Positions 9,104 to 18,397 of a stretch of 64,000 nucleotides of DNA are shown in pieces (position 1 is the first letter of the stretch; each line of letters starts with the position of its first letter). Origin of the DNA: Actinopolymorpha cephalotaxi. Lineage in GTDB: Bacteria > Actinomycetota > Actinomycetes > Propionibacteriales > Actinopolymorphaceae. The position numbers and the translations under genes were made by a program. The DNA lies in assembly GCF_013408535.1 (NCBI RefSeq), contig NZ_JACBZA010000001.1, positions 3,246,850-3,310,849 on the forward strand. Direction: 5' to 3'. The notes beneath the pieces are model-generated. The model was not told where the DNA came from. It saw only the letters and a program-made list of their open reading frames with translations, and searched no databases.

Positions 9104-9743
9104 CCCCCCGCGCACCCTTCCCCGCTCGGTCGACGGCGTGGAGAAGGTTATCGAGCTCGGCAGCGATTACCAGCCTCGGCGGATAAGCTAGTAACTGTGG
9201 TAAGTGACTCCCGGCCGGGCGACGAGTTCGTTCGCGCACGCGATCTCGCTTGGGCGGAGGCGCTGGCGGGATGTCGCAGGTGGCGGCGACGCTGAGCACG
9301 CGGTTATACGGGATGCATCGCGCGCCTGATGTGGCGGCCGGCGGCGGCGCGCCCGACGGCGTACCGCCCGCGGAGGCTTGATCGACGGTGCGGCCGGGGT
9401 GTATCCCGCGCGGGGCACCCGGTTACCACCGCGGCGACCTGCTGATGACGGTGCTGGCCGTACCCGGCCACCCCATGGTCCTGGCCCGCGGCCCCGAGGC
9501 GGAGACCTACCGGCAGATGACGCCCATCGCACACGCAAGGTTGCACAAACTCGAGCCAAGCATCACCCGTTGCGCGCAGACTTCTGCCGCGGCATGCGCT
9601 GGTGCGCGACAGACAGATCGTGGCGCTCGCCACCCAACACGACCGCCTTCCGTAGCGGTACAAGTCACCACGTCACAGACATCCAAGGAACCTACTTGTG
9701 TGGCGCTACCCGTTCGATAGACCTGATGTGGGCTTGAGCTGGC
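9104..9743. other. 640 bp with no supported gene
   Basis: Short open frames occur on the plus strand (9271-9381 and 9388-9720). A stretch after 9440 reads MTVLAVPGHPMVLARGPEAE, which looks protein-like but matches nothing I recognise. These may be pieces of one frameshifted gene. The evidence is too weak to call a gene. Confidence 0.35.
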
Positions 9744-10448
9744 TTAGCTTTGGGTCTCCCCGGAAACTGCGATGCAAGCATCAAGGTTCAACTCCCTTGC
9801 GAAGCGCGCGAAGTTGCGCGCGACTATGCCGTATCTATCCCATTCCTGGCTGTAGCCCCACGGGTCACCAGCTTCCAGTGCGGAACCAGCCTTTTCGGTA
9901 GCGGATGCCATCTCCCCTAGCTGGTTGAGCATCGAGATGTAAATCGAATCGGCTCCGGACGGGGGACGGATCTCGTTCAAAGATTTCCAAAGTCTCTTGA
10001 GTTCGTCTGAAGTATCGAAACTGGATTGGATATGCTCGTCGTTGCTGGCCGGATTTGGCATCGAGTCGAGCTTCTTAGCCGACTTCGAGCATTCTGTGTT
10101 GACGGCTTGGGTGAAGCTCGACCGCGATGAGCCAGACTCCCGCTTGGGGGATGTCGGCGGCGCCGGGTCCCGTGACGGAGGTGTCGGCGGCGCCGGCTCA
10201 GGTGGTGGAGGCGTCGGCGTATCGGTGTGTGTCGGCTCCGGACCGAAAACTTCTCTCTTCTCTGAGTGGCTAGAAAACATCACCGCAAGAGGCACGAACA
10301 TGAGCGCCGCGCCAGTGATACCCAAGGCCACGCGCAAAGGCGGCGAGGTGAGTGCAGGAATCCTGACTCCGAAGCCGCTGACGGAACCAGCAAGGGCAGC
10401 GACGATGCACAGTGCACCGAGTATGAGCAGGCCGTCTAATGCACTCAT
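9744..10448 (-). CDS. two-TM membrane protein with proline-rich linker
   Basis: A 234-aa protein. The ATG at 10448 is chosen because AAGGAGATGG lies just upstream and the first transmembrane helix (LDGLLILGALCIVAALAGSV) begins immediately. A second helix follows at LRVALGITGAALMFVPLAVM. Next comes a Pro/Thr-rich low-complexity linker of about 35 residues (PEPTHTDTPTPPPPEPAPP), then a soluble C-terminal domain of about 120 residues with helical character and Cys residues near each end. The C-terminal domain is predicted outside the membrane if the N-terminus is cytosolic. Base composition is visibly less GC-rich than its neighbours, which suggests acquisition. The function is unknown, and a link to the CDC/CHAT locus is possible only by proximity. 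Confidence 0.7.
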   Translation of the reverse strand: MSALDGLLILGALCIVAALAGSVSGFGVRIPALTSPPLRVALGITGAALMFVPLAVMFSSHSEKREVFGPEPTHTDTPTPPPPEPAPPTPPSRDPAPPTSPKRESGSSRSSFTQAVNTECSKSAKKLDSMPNPASNDEHIQSSFDTSDELKRLWKSLNEIRPPSGADSIYISMLNQLGEMASATEKAGSALEAGDPWGYSQEWDRYGIVARNFARFARELNLDACIAVSGETQS

Positions 10449-11017
10449 AGTCCATCTCCTTGGGACGGCGGCATTTCTTGTTGGCTCGAAAGGGTGTTTG
10501 TGTTTACGGTCATATGACGGTGTCCGACGGGAAGGAATGAAGGAATCATCGCCAACACCTGGACGCAGGTAATCGCCCGTCGACACCGAGACCTCGGCCG
10601 CAGATGAGATGCAGTCATTCACGACCTACCTTTGGCACTCGTTGTTCGGCTAGGTGCAGTGACATTGGTGGTGTCTCAGCGTCCGATTGCAAGGCCGCGG
10701 GGTTGGAGGGGCTGAACAGGCGGATCCGCATCATGTGCTTAGTGTGAGGCAGCTGTACGTCACAGTCATAGGAAATTCCTCAAGGAGGTTCCGTCGCGTC
10801 CCGAGACTGGCTGCGACGACGCGTAGACACCAACGCTCACTAGTACGAACGTTTGCCGGACGCGAGAAGCGTGCGAGCGATCCGGTCGAAGTTGTCGTAC
10901 GAGGCTTGGTGCGTCGTTGACCTAGAAGCTCGCTGGTACGCAGCAGCTGCTCCCCGACTGGGATGTGCCCACCGACCGGTCCATGCTCCCGTTCAGCTGA
11001 AGGAGAACACGGCACCC
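10449..11017. other. non-coding stretch, probably the left end of an IS110-type element
   Basis: No credible gene. IS110 elements carry a long non-coding 5' segment that in active members encodes the bridge RNA. The last 150-250 bases before 11018 are in the right place for that. I could not fix the element's outer boundary. Confidence 0.4.
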
Positions 11018-12184
11018 ATGGTGATTCTTGGTATCGACGCGCACAAGCGCAGCCACACCCGTCGTCGCGATCGACGAACACGGCCGCCACCTGGCCTCCA
11101 GAACCATCGGCACCACCACCGCAGACCACCTTCGGATGCTGCACTGGGTTGACCAGTTCGGCCCAGACCGGCGATGGGCGGTCGAAGACTGCCGCCACCT
11201 GTCCCGGCGCCTGGAGCGGGACCTGCTCGCCGCGGGCGAAACCATCACCCGAGTGCCGGCGAAGCTGATGGCTCATGTCCGAGACTCTGCCCCCACCTAC
11301 GGCAAGTCCGACCCAATAGACGCACTCGCCGTCGCTCGAGCGGTGTTGCGTGAACCAGACCTGCCCACGGCACGTCTTGACGGTCCCGATCGAGACGTAA
11401 CTCGACCATCGTCCTGCCCTTCCCGGTCGAGTTGCTGCGCTTCCTCGACACCGCGGCGGGTGGGCTGGTCCAGCAACTCTCCGCCGCGACTGGGGCAGGT
11501 GCCCGCGACGGAGCTCGGGCAGTCGAGTGCGGCTTCTCTCCGACCATCGAGAAACGCTTGTCGGTGAACGCACAAGGATCGTGAACCGGCTGCGCTGGCA
11601 CCTGCACGAGCTCGACCCGGCTGGGACCCGCGAGCACGTTCCCTTGACCGGACCAGCGCCTACGACGCCATCGAGGACCGGCTACGTCACTCCGACGACC
11701 TGGTGGCCGACCTTGCCCAGCGCCTGGTCGACCACGCCCGCGCCTCACCGCCGAGATCGACGAACTCACCGCCCAGATCACCACCAGGGTCGAGGCGATC
11801 GCGCCGTCTCTGCTGGCCATTCCCGGCTGCGGGGCACTGACCGCGGCCAAGATCGTGGGCGAGACCGCCGGTGTCAGGCGCTTCCGGTCCAAAGACGCCT
11901 ACGCCCGCCACAACGGCACCGCGCCGCTACCGGTCTGGTCCTCCAACCGGGCCCGGCACCGGCTCTCGCGCACCGGCAACCGCCAACTCAACGCGGCACT
12001 CCACCGCATCGCCCTCACCCAAGCACGCTGGCATCCCGAAGCGAAAGCCATGATCGCCAGACGAGTCGCCTCCGGCGACAGTGGCCGGGAAGCCATGCGG
12101 ATCCTCAAACGCCGCCTCTCCGACGTCGTCTACGGAGCGCTACAAGCAGACGAACAGACCAGCACTACCCAAGCCGCTGCTTGA
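11018..12184 (+). pseudogene. IS110-family transposase, multiply frameshifted
   Basis: The N-terminus MVILGIDAHKRSHT is the DEDD-type RuvC-like start of IS110 transposases, and AGGAGAAC precedes it. The frame then shifts near 11058 to continue as VVAIDEHGRHLASRTIGTTT through KSDPIDALAVARAVLREPDL. After DGPDRD at about 11395 an extra stretch of roughly 120 bp interrupts the gene. Coding resumes in a third frame with RLLSDHRETLVGERTRIVNR, and the C-terminal transposase domain continues in yet another frame (FRSKDAYARHNGTAPLPVWS through to the stop at 12182). The protein cannot be made whole. All expected domains are recognisable, so this is a decayed copy rather than a fragment. Confidence 0.85.
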
Positions 12185-12556
12185 CAGAGGAGCTAGAGAC
12201 AGTCCCGAATTCGGTCCGGGCACGTCATGACCCTATAGCCCTCCAGGCCCGGGTCCTGCTCGTGATCTGCGTCTGCGCTCCCGTGCTCGCCTTCATCGTG
12301 ATGTTCGCGGTCTTCCCGTCGATGTACGGCGACCCATGAGGCACCCGTTCGACGCAGCCGCACCGACACGACCCCAACCTTGCGGTGATGACGCTGGCCG
12401 CGATCTGGCCAGACAGCCCCGCCAAGAGACGCCAGATGATCACGAGTGCCGATCTGCAAACCCGCGGGCCGCCGATCAGCTGGTGGTGGCGAGCGACGAA
12501 CGTCTAGGTCCCGGACTGTCTCCGAGCCCCGTGGTTACATCGCCGGAGGGTGGCGA
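12185..12556. other. short region after IS110
   Basis: An open plus-strand stretch ending at 12339 reads LLVICVCAPVLAFIVMFAVF, a single membrane-helix-like segment without a proper start. It may be a remnant of a small membrane protein. Nothing else is supported. Confidence 0.35.
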
Positions 12557-12724
12557 GGTGCGGGACGGGGTGCGAAAAGGCGTACACCAGTGCGCCTTCT
12601 GGTGCTCGTGAGGGTGAGCTTGGTGGTAAAGCTGCTGGTGAGGGCGTTGTAAACGCTGCGGGTGATTCTTCTAATCCGATGGTCGGAGGTTCGAATCCTC
12701 CCGGGCGCACCCGCTCTGACCTGC
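12557..12724 (+). repeat. dispersed repeat copy A (tRNA-Arg-like 3' half)
   Basis: This copy begins GGTGCGGGACGGGGTGCGAAA. It runs through GGTGGTAAAGCTGCTGGTGA and ends with a tRNA-like 3' half: GATT-CTTCT-AATC hairpin, a perfect T-arm GGAGG-TTCGAAT-CCTCC and CGGGCGCACC. The same unit recurs at 17237, 19936, 43059 (truncated), 56242 and 63545. No matching 5' acceptor strand (GCGCCCG) precedes it, so it is not a working tRNA. Confidence 0.85.
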
Positions 12725-14059
12725 GAATATGCAACAGTCGGTGGTCCTTGCGTGGACCACGGGGTGCGAAATGCCCGCTTCCCGCGCCGCCGAGGATGAC
12801 TTCGCGTCACGACACCGGCCCGGTCGAATACCTAGATCGGTGCTCGCAGAGCGGTCGACTCTAGGTCGGTGCAGGTAGCCAGCCACGCTGACGGCAGGCT
12901 CACACGACGATCGCTCACTGTCGTGCGCGGCGCGCTCCCCCATCTGCTCCAGCGGCAGCCGGACGACCGTCGGCGGCGGGGTGAGCCGTGCGGCAAACCA
13001 ATGTCGTGGATTGCCATGATGGACAGGTTGTCCGGGGCCCCCGCGTCGCAGGCAGCCGAGATCACGCCGGTGGCGATCACAGCGTTGCCATCGATACGGC
13101 GGTCACCCGTCGACGGGCACGGAGCGGGCGTCCCATCGCCTGGTGACCACTGTCCGCGATCACCCTTACCAGACATCAGCATCCGAGACGATCTTGGTTC
13201 GAACCGCCTCGGGCCTGCGGCTTCCGCACGCTTGCCGCGTACACGCTGTAGGACTGCGCACCGTCCGCCGGCGTCCCGAACACTCAACTGAACGCCACGT
13301 CGGTCAGACAGCATCGTTGTCGATGCTCGGGCGATACACGGGTGTCGACGCCTCCTGAACACTGACCCCCTGAGGTTCTAGAACCCGCCAACCCGCACGG
13401 GGTCAGTTTCGCGAAGCGTTGACACACGGGGGGCACCGCTCCCAACAACCGTCTTGCTGCCGGCGGTGCGGAGGCGCTTGCGGTTGCCGCAGCCGATGCC
13501 CCGGCGCCTGCCATCGTCGCTCGGTGATCCGTTCTCAGTGGACGGGGTCCATCGTTGAAGGAGTTTTACCGAACTCGTAACGGATAAGCGCCCCGCCATG
13601 TCCAACCATTTCACGGGATGAGCCTGTGCCCACCGCTCGGCGACAGGCCTCGATCTGTACGACCTCTACGCTCTCCGCTCTCCGCGCTCCCGGCGACCCG
13701 GGCAGGACCGTGATCATCCTGAACGCCAATCCCACCGCGCCGCCCACGCACCCCGACGTCACCGCCGTCGACGGCACCCATTGGGTCGGGCGCGCACCGG
13801 GTCAGCCGCACCTCTGGCCGCCTGAGTCGACGCCTGCTCCTGGAAAATGGTGACCGTGTTGTCCTTCACCAACTGGTAGCGGGACTCGGCTCCGTCGGCA
13901 CCGTACCTGGTCAGGAGAGAAGATCGCGATTCTGTTCCGTCGCCGAGTTCTGAAGCACGTAGCGAATGCGGACCCCACAACGTCGCCGAACCCGCAGCCG
14001 ACGAAGGGTGAGGATCTACCCATACAGGCGCGCTGTGACTCGTACCAGGAACGCATCCG
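12725..14059. other. 1.3 kb intergenic debris
   Basis: Apart from the IS21-type end at 13363-13405 I see no supported gene. A minus-strand frame around 12990-13100 reads DRRIDGNAVIATGVISAACD, which looks protein-like but has no recognisable family and no clean boundaries. This is probably decayed coding DNA. Confidence 0.4.
13363..13405. mobile_element. solo end/remnant of the IS21-type element
   Basis: The segment is bounded by TGACCCCC and CACGGGGTCA. Read on the minus strand it repeats the outer end of the IS21 at 17541: TGACCCCGTGYGGGTT, then TGACCCCCT further in. The flank also matches: the reverse complement of 13406-13424 is nearly identical to 17521-17540 (both contain TGTCAACGCTTCGCGAA). 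So either the element end extends outward or both sites share a larger repeat. Confidence 0.65.
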
Positions 14060-14800
14060 ATGATGGCCCGGCAGACTCGCAACGTGCCCGACGACTCGAC
14101 ACAGAGCCAGATGCGCATCAGTATCGTGCTCTTAGCGTTGACAGTAACGTCCGCCGCCGTTGACGCGGTCACCTTTCTTGCGCTCGGGCACGCGTTTGCC
14201 ACTCTGGTCACCGGGAACGTACTGCTGCTTGGTTTCGCCGTCGTACGGGGCGGGCCGGTCCTCGGCCCTGCCCTTGCCGTGACCGCCTTCGTGGTTGGGG
14301 TAGCCGCAGCCCACGCTGTCATCGTCAGAGTGAGCACTCGCGGGCGACGATGGTTCATCGCCGCACTGGCGGCCGAGACCGCCGTGATCTGCAGTGCCGG
14401 AATCTACGCCGCCGCCGTCAGCGGCTCTCAGGGCCTCCCGGCACATGCCAAGCCCGTCGTCATCGTGCTGCTTGCGTGCGCCATGGGATGGCGAAACCGC
14501 GCCATGGTCGACGTAGACATCCCCGAAATGCCTACCACCGTCGCGCAGACGACTCTGGTCAAGACGATCTCGGATCTTCTGCCATTCCACTCGGGGACAG
14601 CTCGCGCATCTGCATTGACTCGAGCGCGCCGGGCCGCAACTATCCTCGGCATGTTCACCGGCGCAGCGGCCGGCACGTTACTTCTCCGACTGGGCCCTGG
14701 GCCCACGTTACTCGTCGTCGCCGGAATCGAAGCCGCCGTGACGGCCATCTACGCCCGCACCCCTCGGCTACGGCCGCCCGCGGTCGCCGAGCCCCCATAG
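14060..14800 (+). CDS. DUF1275 (YoaK-like) membrane protein
   Basis: A 246-aa integral membrane protein with about six helices. The family hallmark near the N-terminus is AVDAVTFLALGHAFATLVTG followed by NVLLLG, and the middle has a conserved MGWRNRAM stretch (the usual Q/R-N-A motif). DUF1275 proteins are of unknown biochemical role, often annotated as putative transporters. The ATG at 14060 has AGGAA upstream. A later ATG at 14111 would remove a non-hydrophobic leader and is also possible. It stands alone between IS-rich segments, with no operon partners. Confidence 0.85.
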   Translation: MMARQTRNVPDDSTQSQMRISIVLLALTVTSAAVDAVTFLALGHAFATLVTGNVLLLGFAVVRGGPVLGPALAVTAFVVGVAAAHAVIVRVSTRGRRWFIAALAAETAVICSAGIYAAAVSGSQGLPAHAKPVVIVLLACAMGWRNRAMVDVDIPEMPTTVAQTTLVKTISDLLPFHSGTARASALTRARRAATILGMFTGAAAGTLLLRLGPGPTLLVVAGIEAAVTAIYARTPRLRPPAVAEPP

Positions 14801-15192
14801 GGCACGAGGGAATGAGGGAACTGCTGCCACCGCCCGACCGAACCCTGGCACCGACCCCTGAACCGACAAAGGGACTGCTGCACGAGCAGTCCCGCCATCA
14901 CCGAGCTCCGGTCGAGTGCACGCGTGACCGCCTTGTCCGGTTCGGTGTGCCAGCTCGTCGTGTTGTTCTCAATGTTCCACAGGCGTCCTGCAGGCTCCCG
15001 CATCTTCGCGCACCAACTCGACCCCAACCTGCACCCGCCGCCGACCGGCTCCCTCGTCGGCGGCCCGAACGCCGCCCTGCAGGACCCCGGTCGCCCAGCA
15101 ACAACTCACCGGCCGCGCACCCCAGCTCTGCTACGTCGACGACATCAGTAGGGCCGTTGGGTCGACGCGGCTGTGCTGTCGACGACACGGAT
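14801..15192. other. 390 bp intergenic
   Basis: The end of the DUF1275 gene faces the end of the glycosyltransferase gene. No gene is supported. I see no convincing strong hairpin, although GC-rich imperfect repeats are present. Confidence 0.4.
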
Positions 15193-16857
15193 TCAGCCGA
15201 CCTGGTAAACCTCGATGCGGCGGTCGTGGATGGCGACCACCTGCCGCCACGTGGACGGTATTTTGACCGGCTTGCCGTAGATGTGTTGGGCGTCGTTCAT
15301 GCAGCTTTGGCAGGTTTCGCTCCTCGCGCTGTAGATCACGACGTACTGACCGCGCCTGGCGTCGGCGATCTTGTGCATGACGGCAATTCGGCCGTTCCAT
15401 GACGGCCGGCCGAACAATGGATTGAGGTAGACGTTGAGGACGCGGATCGTGCTCGGGTCGGCTCGGAGCACCCGCACGGTGGAGGACTTGCGGGTCAGCC
15501 AGGTTCGGAACTGCTCGAGTTCGGTGGCTCCGTTGGCGGCGTACCTGCCGAACGGGTCGGTCTCGCCGGTGGCCCGGGCGTTCTGGGCGATGCCGACGGG
15601 GACGGCGACGACCGCGAGGAGGGCCAGGCCCGCCACAATGCCGGCCAGCCGGGTGCGGTGGCGCAGGTAGGGGGCGACCTTGGCGCGGTTGTGGATGAGT
15701 AGCCAGGCGCAGGCCACGCCACCGAGAACGAGCGCGGGGATGATGGCGGTCCAGTATCTCCCCACGTTGATCCGCAGTTTCGGGTGCCACGGGTCCAGAA
15801 TGCCGCCAAGCAGGACCAGCGGGACGTAGAACAGTAGCGTCCAGGCGAGCAAGAACGCGATCTTCCGGGAGTACAGCGCGCCGAGCAGTGTTCCGACGAC
15901 GCACAGGATGAGGGCCAAGCCCTCGGGGGTGGAAGCGAGGGCCACCGGCAGACGTCCGAGATACCACAAGGGCGGGTGCCCGAGGTTGGCAAGCTGCCAG
16001 GCGGCGGTGGCTTTCGGCCCGGCGTGGCCGTGCACCTCCGACGCATGCAGCCGGGCGAGCGGGTCACCCACGTGTGCGAAGTTGAAAACCGCCTCGCCGA
16101 TGGCGACGCCCGCGAGCGGGAGCGCGATCCACAGCATCCGACGCACCGGCACCCGCCCGAGGAGCACCAGCGGCACCAGCCCAAAGGTCGGGACAATGAA
16201 CTCCCTGGTGAGGTAGCTCCAGCCGAGCAGCAGTCCGATCCCCAGCAGTGCCCCAGTCTCCCGGGTCGGCGAGCACGTGACCAGCCGCCGACGCTGCCGC
16301 ACGGCCACGACGATGACCAGCGCCCAGCACAGGATTGCTGTTGCCAGCAGGTCGGGCAGTGGTGTCGTCAGGTCCTGAAACACAAGCGAGTTGCCTACCG
16401 TGAGGGCTCCCGCTGCAAGACCTACCCAGCGGTTGAAGAGCAGCACACTGAGCCCGTACACACCAACAGCCAGCCCGATGCCGGCCACCATAGGCACAGC
16501 CAGGTACGCGGCCTCGGAGTAGCCGAAGAGCTCCTGCGCCATCCGCATAGGAACGATCAGACCGTAACGCAGGAGCTGGTGCATTGGCGCGTACCGAGCC
16601 TGGTCCGGGAAAGCCCTGGCGGCGTTCATGTAGTTGACCTGGTCGTACCGCACCACAGGTAGCCGGTACAACACCTCCGCTATGCCGACGCCCACCGCCA
16701 GCAGCAGCCCGACGACGACCGTGAGTGTCCCCGGCCGGACGGCGCTGAATCGCCCGCCCACCCGCCCGACGTCGCTCTGTTCTGCCCGCCCAGCGCCTGT
16801 CGTACTCGTTGGAGTCGGAACGGAGTGAGGGACAGACTTGGGCGCAGGAGACGTCAT
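15193..16857 (-). CDS. GT39/PMT-like polytopic membrane glycosyltransferase
   Basis: A 554-aa protein. A Pro/Ser/Thr-rich cytosolic leader of about 40 residues precedes roughly ten transmembrane helices. An acidic motif in the first external loop (LYRLPVVRYDQVNYMNAARA) sits where the GT-C superfamily has its catalytic Asp, and YLTREFIVPTFGLVPLVLLG is characteristic of the dolichyl/decaprenyl-phosphate mannosyltransferase-like group. A soluble C-terminal domain of about 120 residues follows, with Cys residues in RSETCQSCMNDA. GT-C enzymes transfer sugars from polyprenyl-phosphate donors on the outer membrane face. The acceptor here is unknown. It is a single-gene unit with a long gap on both sides. 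A conserved hypothetical GT-C protein is a safer name than any specific enzyme. Confidence 0.8.
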   Translation of the reverse strand: MTSPAPKSVPHSVPTPTSTTGAGRAEQSDVGRVGGRFSAVRPGTLTVVVGLLLAVGVGIAEVLYRLPVVRYDQVNYMNAARAFPDQARYAPMHQLLRYGLIVPMRMAQELFGYSEAAYLAVPMVAGIGLAVGVYGLSVLLFNRWVGLAAGALTVGNSLVFQDLTTPLPDLLATAILCWALVIVVAVRQRRRLVTCSPTRETGALLGIGLLLGWSYLTREFIVPTFGLVPLVLLGRVPVRRMLWIALPLAGVAIGEAVFNFAHVGDPLARLHASEVHGHAGPKATAAWQLANLGHPPLWYLGRLPVALASTPEGLALILCVVGTLLGALYSRKIAFLLAWTLLFYVPLVLLGGILDPWHPKLRINVGRYWTAIIPALVLGGVACAWLLIHNRAKVAPYLRHRTRLAGIVAGLALLAVVAVPVGIAQNARATGETDPFGRYAANGATELEQFRTWLTRKSSTVRVLRADPSTIRVLNVYLNPLFGRPSWNGRIAVMHKIADARRGQYVVIYSARSETCQSCMNDAQHIYGKPVKIPSTWRQVVAIHDRRIEVYQVG

Positions 16858-17236
16858 ATCACCAAACCTAAGAAACGGTCAAAACCCCAAACTCCCTTAG
16901 GGGCAAGAAGAACGGCCTCTAACTCGGCGAGAACGTCTGGAGACGATTGCTGCCTCCGCCGATACCCGCACCGCCAGCACGCGAATCATCGAACAAGTGC
17001 ACGTTGCGCGCCTCGTGGCTGGCATCGACAGCCCCCCGCGGCCGACCTACGACAATCCAGAACGATCCGCTTGAATGGCCAAGAAACGGCGCCGGGACGA
17101 ATCACAAGGAGTCGGTCTCGGTTCCCGGCCGGCGGGACCGGCTGAAGCGTCGACGACGCCGCTCGAGGCGGGAGGCGTTCTCTTCAACGGAACGACCTGC
17201 ATCGCAGAGGGGCTCGCCCGGGTTCGCAACGTCGCC
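16858..17236. other. 380 bp intergenic
   Basis: Upstream of the glycosyltransferase gene and before repeat copy B. No gene or recognisable site. Confidence 0.4.
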
Positions 17237-17403
17237 GGGGTGCGGCACGGGGTGCGAAACGACGTACACCCGTGCTCGCCAGGATGCTCCTGAGGGTGAT
17301 CGTGGTGGCAAAGCTGCAGGTGAGAGCGCTGTAGACGCTGCGTGTGATTCTTCTAATCCGGGTTGTCGGAGGTTCGAATTCCCGGGCGCACCATCTGACC
17401 TGC
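17237..17403 (+). repeat. dispersed repeat copy B
   Basis: Same unit as at 12557. The tRNA-like end reads GGAGGTTCGAATTCCCGGGCGCACCA, with one CT dinucleotide lost from the T-stem, so the T-arm is damaged here. It lies 137 bp before the left end of the IS21 element. Confidence 0.85.
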
Positions 17404-17584
17404 GGAAACGCTATCTCCGGGGCCGAAGAGACGTGCGAAGGAGGCTCCGGATTAGGCGCCAATGGCACGTCGCTCCAGGCCGATCGATCCTCTGAGTTCA
17501 CGCCAGCCGCTGTAACCAGCTGTCAACGCTTCGCGAAGTCTGACCCCGTGTGGGTTCGGGAAAGTTGACCCCCTGGTGGTTGGT

Positions 17585-18397
17585 TCAGCGGCGGTTGGTG
17601 CGGTTCTCTTTGGCGAGGAGATCGCGGCGTTGGCGGGTGCGGTAGGAGTCGCCGGTGAGGGTGAGGACTTCGGCGTGGTGGACGAGCCGGTCGATCATGG
17701 CTGCGGCCACTACGTCGTCGGAGAACGTCTCACCCCACCGTCCGAACGGCAGGTTCGAGGTGACCAGGACCGAGCCTTGTTCGTAGCGTGAGGCGATGAG
17801 CTGGAAGAACAGGTTCGCCGCGTCCTGGTCGAAGGGGATGTAGCCAACTTCGTCGATGATGATCAGCTTGTAGCGGCGGATCTTCTTCAGCTCGGCCTCG
17901 AGCCGCCCGGCGTGGTGGGCAGCGGCGAGCCGGGTGATCCAGTTGCTGGCGGTGTCGAACAAGACGGAGTAGCCGGCATGGGCGGCCTTGACACCGAGCC
18001 CGATCGCCAGGTGGGTCTTGCCGAGTCCGGGTGGCCCGAGCAGGATCACGTTCTCGGCCTTGGCGACGAAGGTGCCGGTGGCCAGGTGGGCGAGCAGGTC
18101 CCTGCGCAGCGAGGGCAGGTGGTCGAGGTTGAAGTCCTCCAGGGTCTTCACGGCCGGGAAGTGGGCGGTGCGGATCCGCATGATGGAGCCCTTGGACTCC
18201 CGGTCGGCGACCTGACGCTGCAGTAGGGCGGCCAGGTACTCCTCGTGTGACCAGTTCTCGTCGCGGGCCTGGTCGGCGAGTTCTTCCCAGAACGCGCCGA
18301 TCGTCGGGGTCTTCAGGACCCGGGTCAGGTAGGCGATCATCGACGGCAACCCGTCCGCCGGTGCGGCAGACAGGCGCAGAGTCGCAGTGGTGGTCAC
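17585..18397 (-). CDS. istB: IS21 helper ATPase IstB
   Basis: A 270-aa DnaC-like AAA+ ATPase. Walker A is LLGPPGLGKTHLA, Walker B is KLIIIDEVGYIPF, and sensor VLVTSNLPFGRWGETF is typical of IstB. It remodels target DNA and stimulates the IstA transposase. The GTG at 18397 is the start, overlapping the end of istA. It is intact, so it could still support transposition of related elements. A reading frame without an intervening stop joins it to the upstream istA because of the frameshift described there. Confidence 0.9.
   Translation of the reverse strand: MTTTATLRLSAAPADGLPSMIAYLTRVLKTPTIGAFWEELADQARDENWSHEEYLAALLQRQVADRESKGSIMRIRTAHFPAVKTLEDFNLDHLPSLRRDLLAHLATGTFVAKAENVILLGPPGLGKTHLAIGLGVKAAHAGYSVLFDTASNWITRLAAAHHAGRLEAELKKIRRYKLIIIDEVGYIPFDQDAANLFFQLIASRYEQGSVLVTSNLPFGRWGETFSDDVVAAAMIDRLVHHAEVLTLTGDSYRTRQRRDLLAKENRTNRR

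Noticed and set aside
9188..9743. Gene between the cytolysin and the proline-rich membrane protein
   Set aside because: Short frames on both strands lack starts, binding sites and recognisable domains; cannot be supported.
12662..12712. Complete tRNA-Arg(UCU) gene
   Set aside because: T-arm and 3' acceptor strand are present, but the 5' acceptor strand, a proper D-arm and a 5-bp anticodon stem are missing in all six copies.
12504..12734. Minus-strand frames reading RPGGFEPPTIGLEES and similar at every repeat copy
   Set aside because: They are antisense translations of the tRNA-like repeat, a well-known source of spurious proteins. The motif is repeated only because the DNA is.
15131..15967. 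278-codon minus-strand frame inside the GT39-like gene
   Set aside because: Arg/Pro/His-rich frame shadow of the real membrane protein in another frame.
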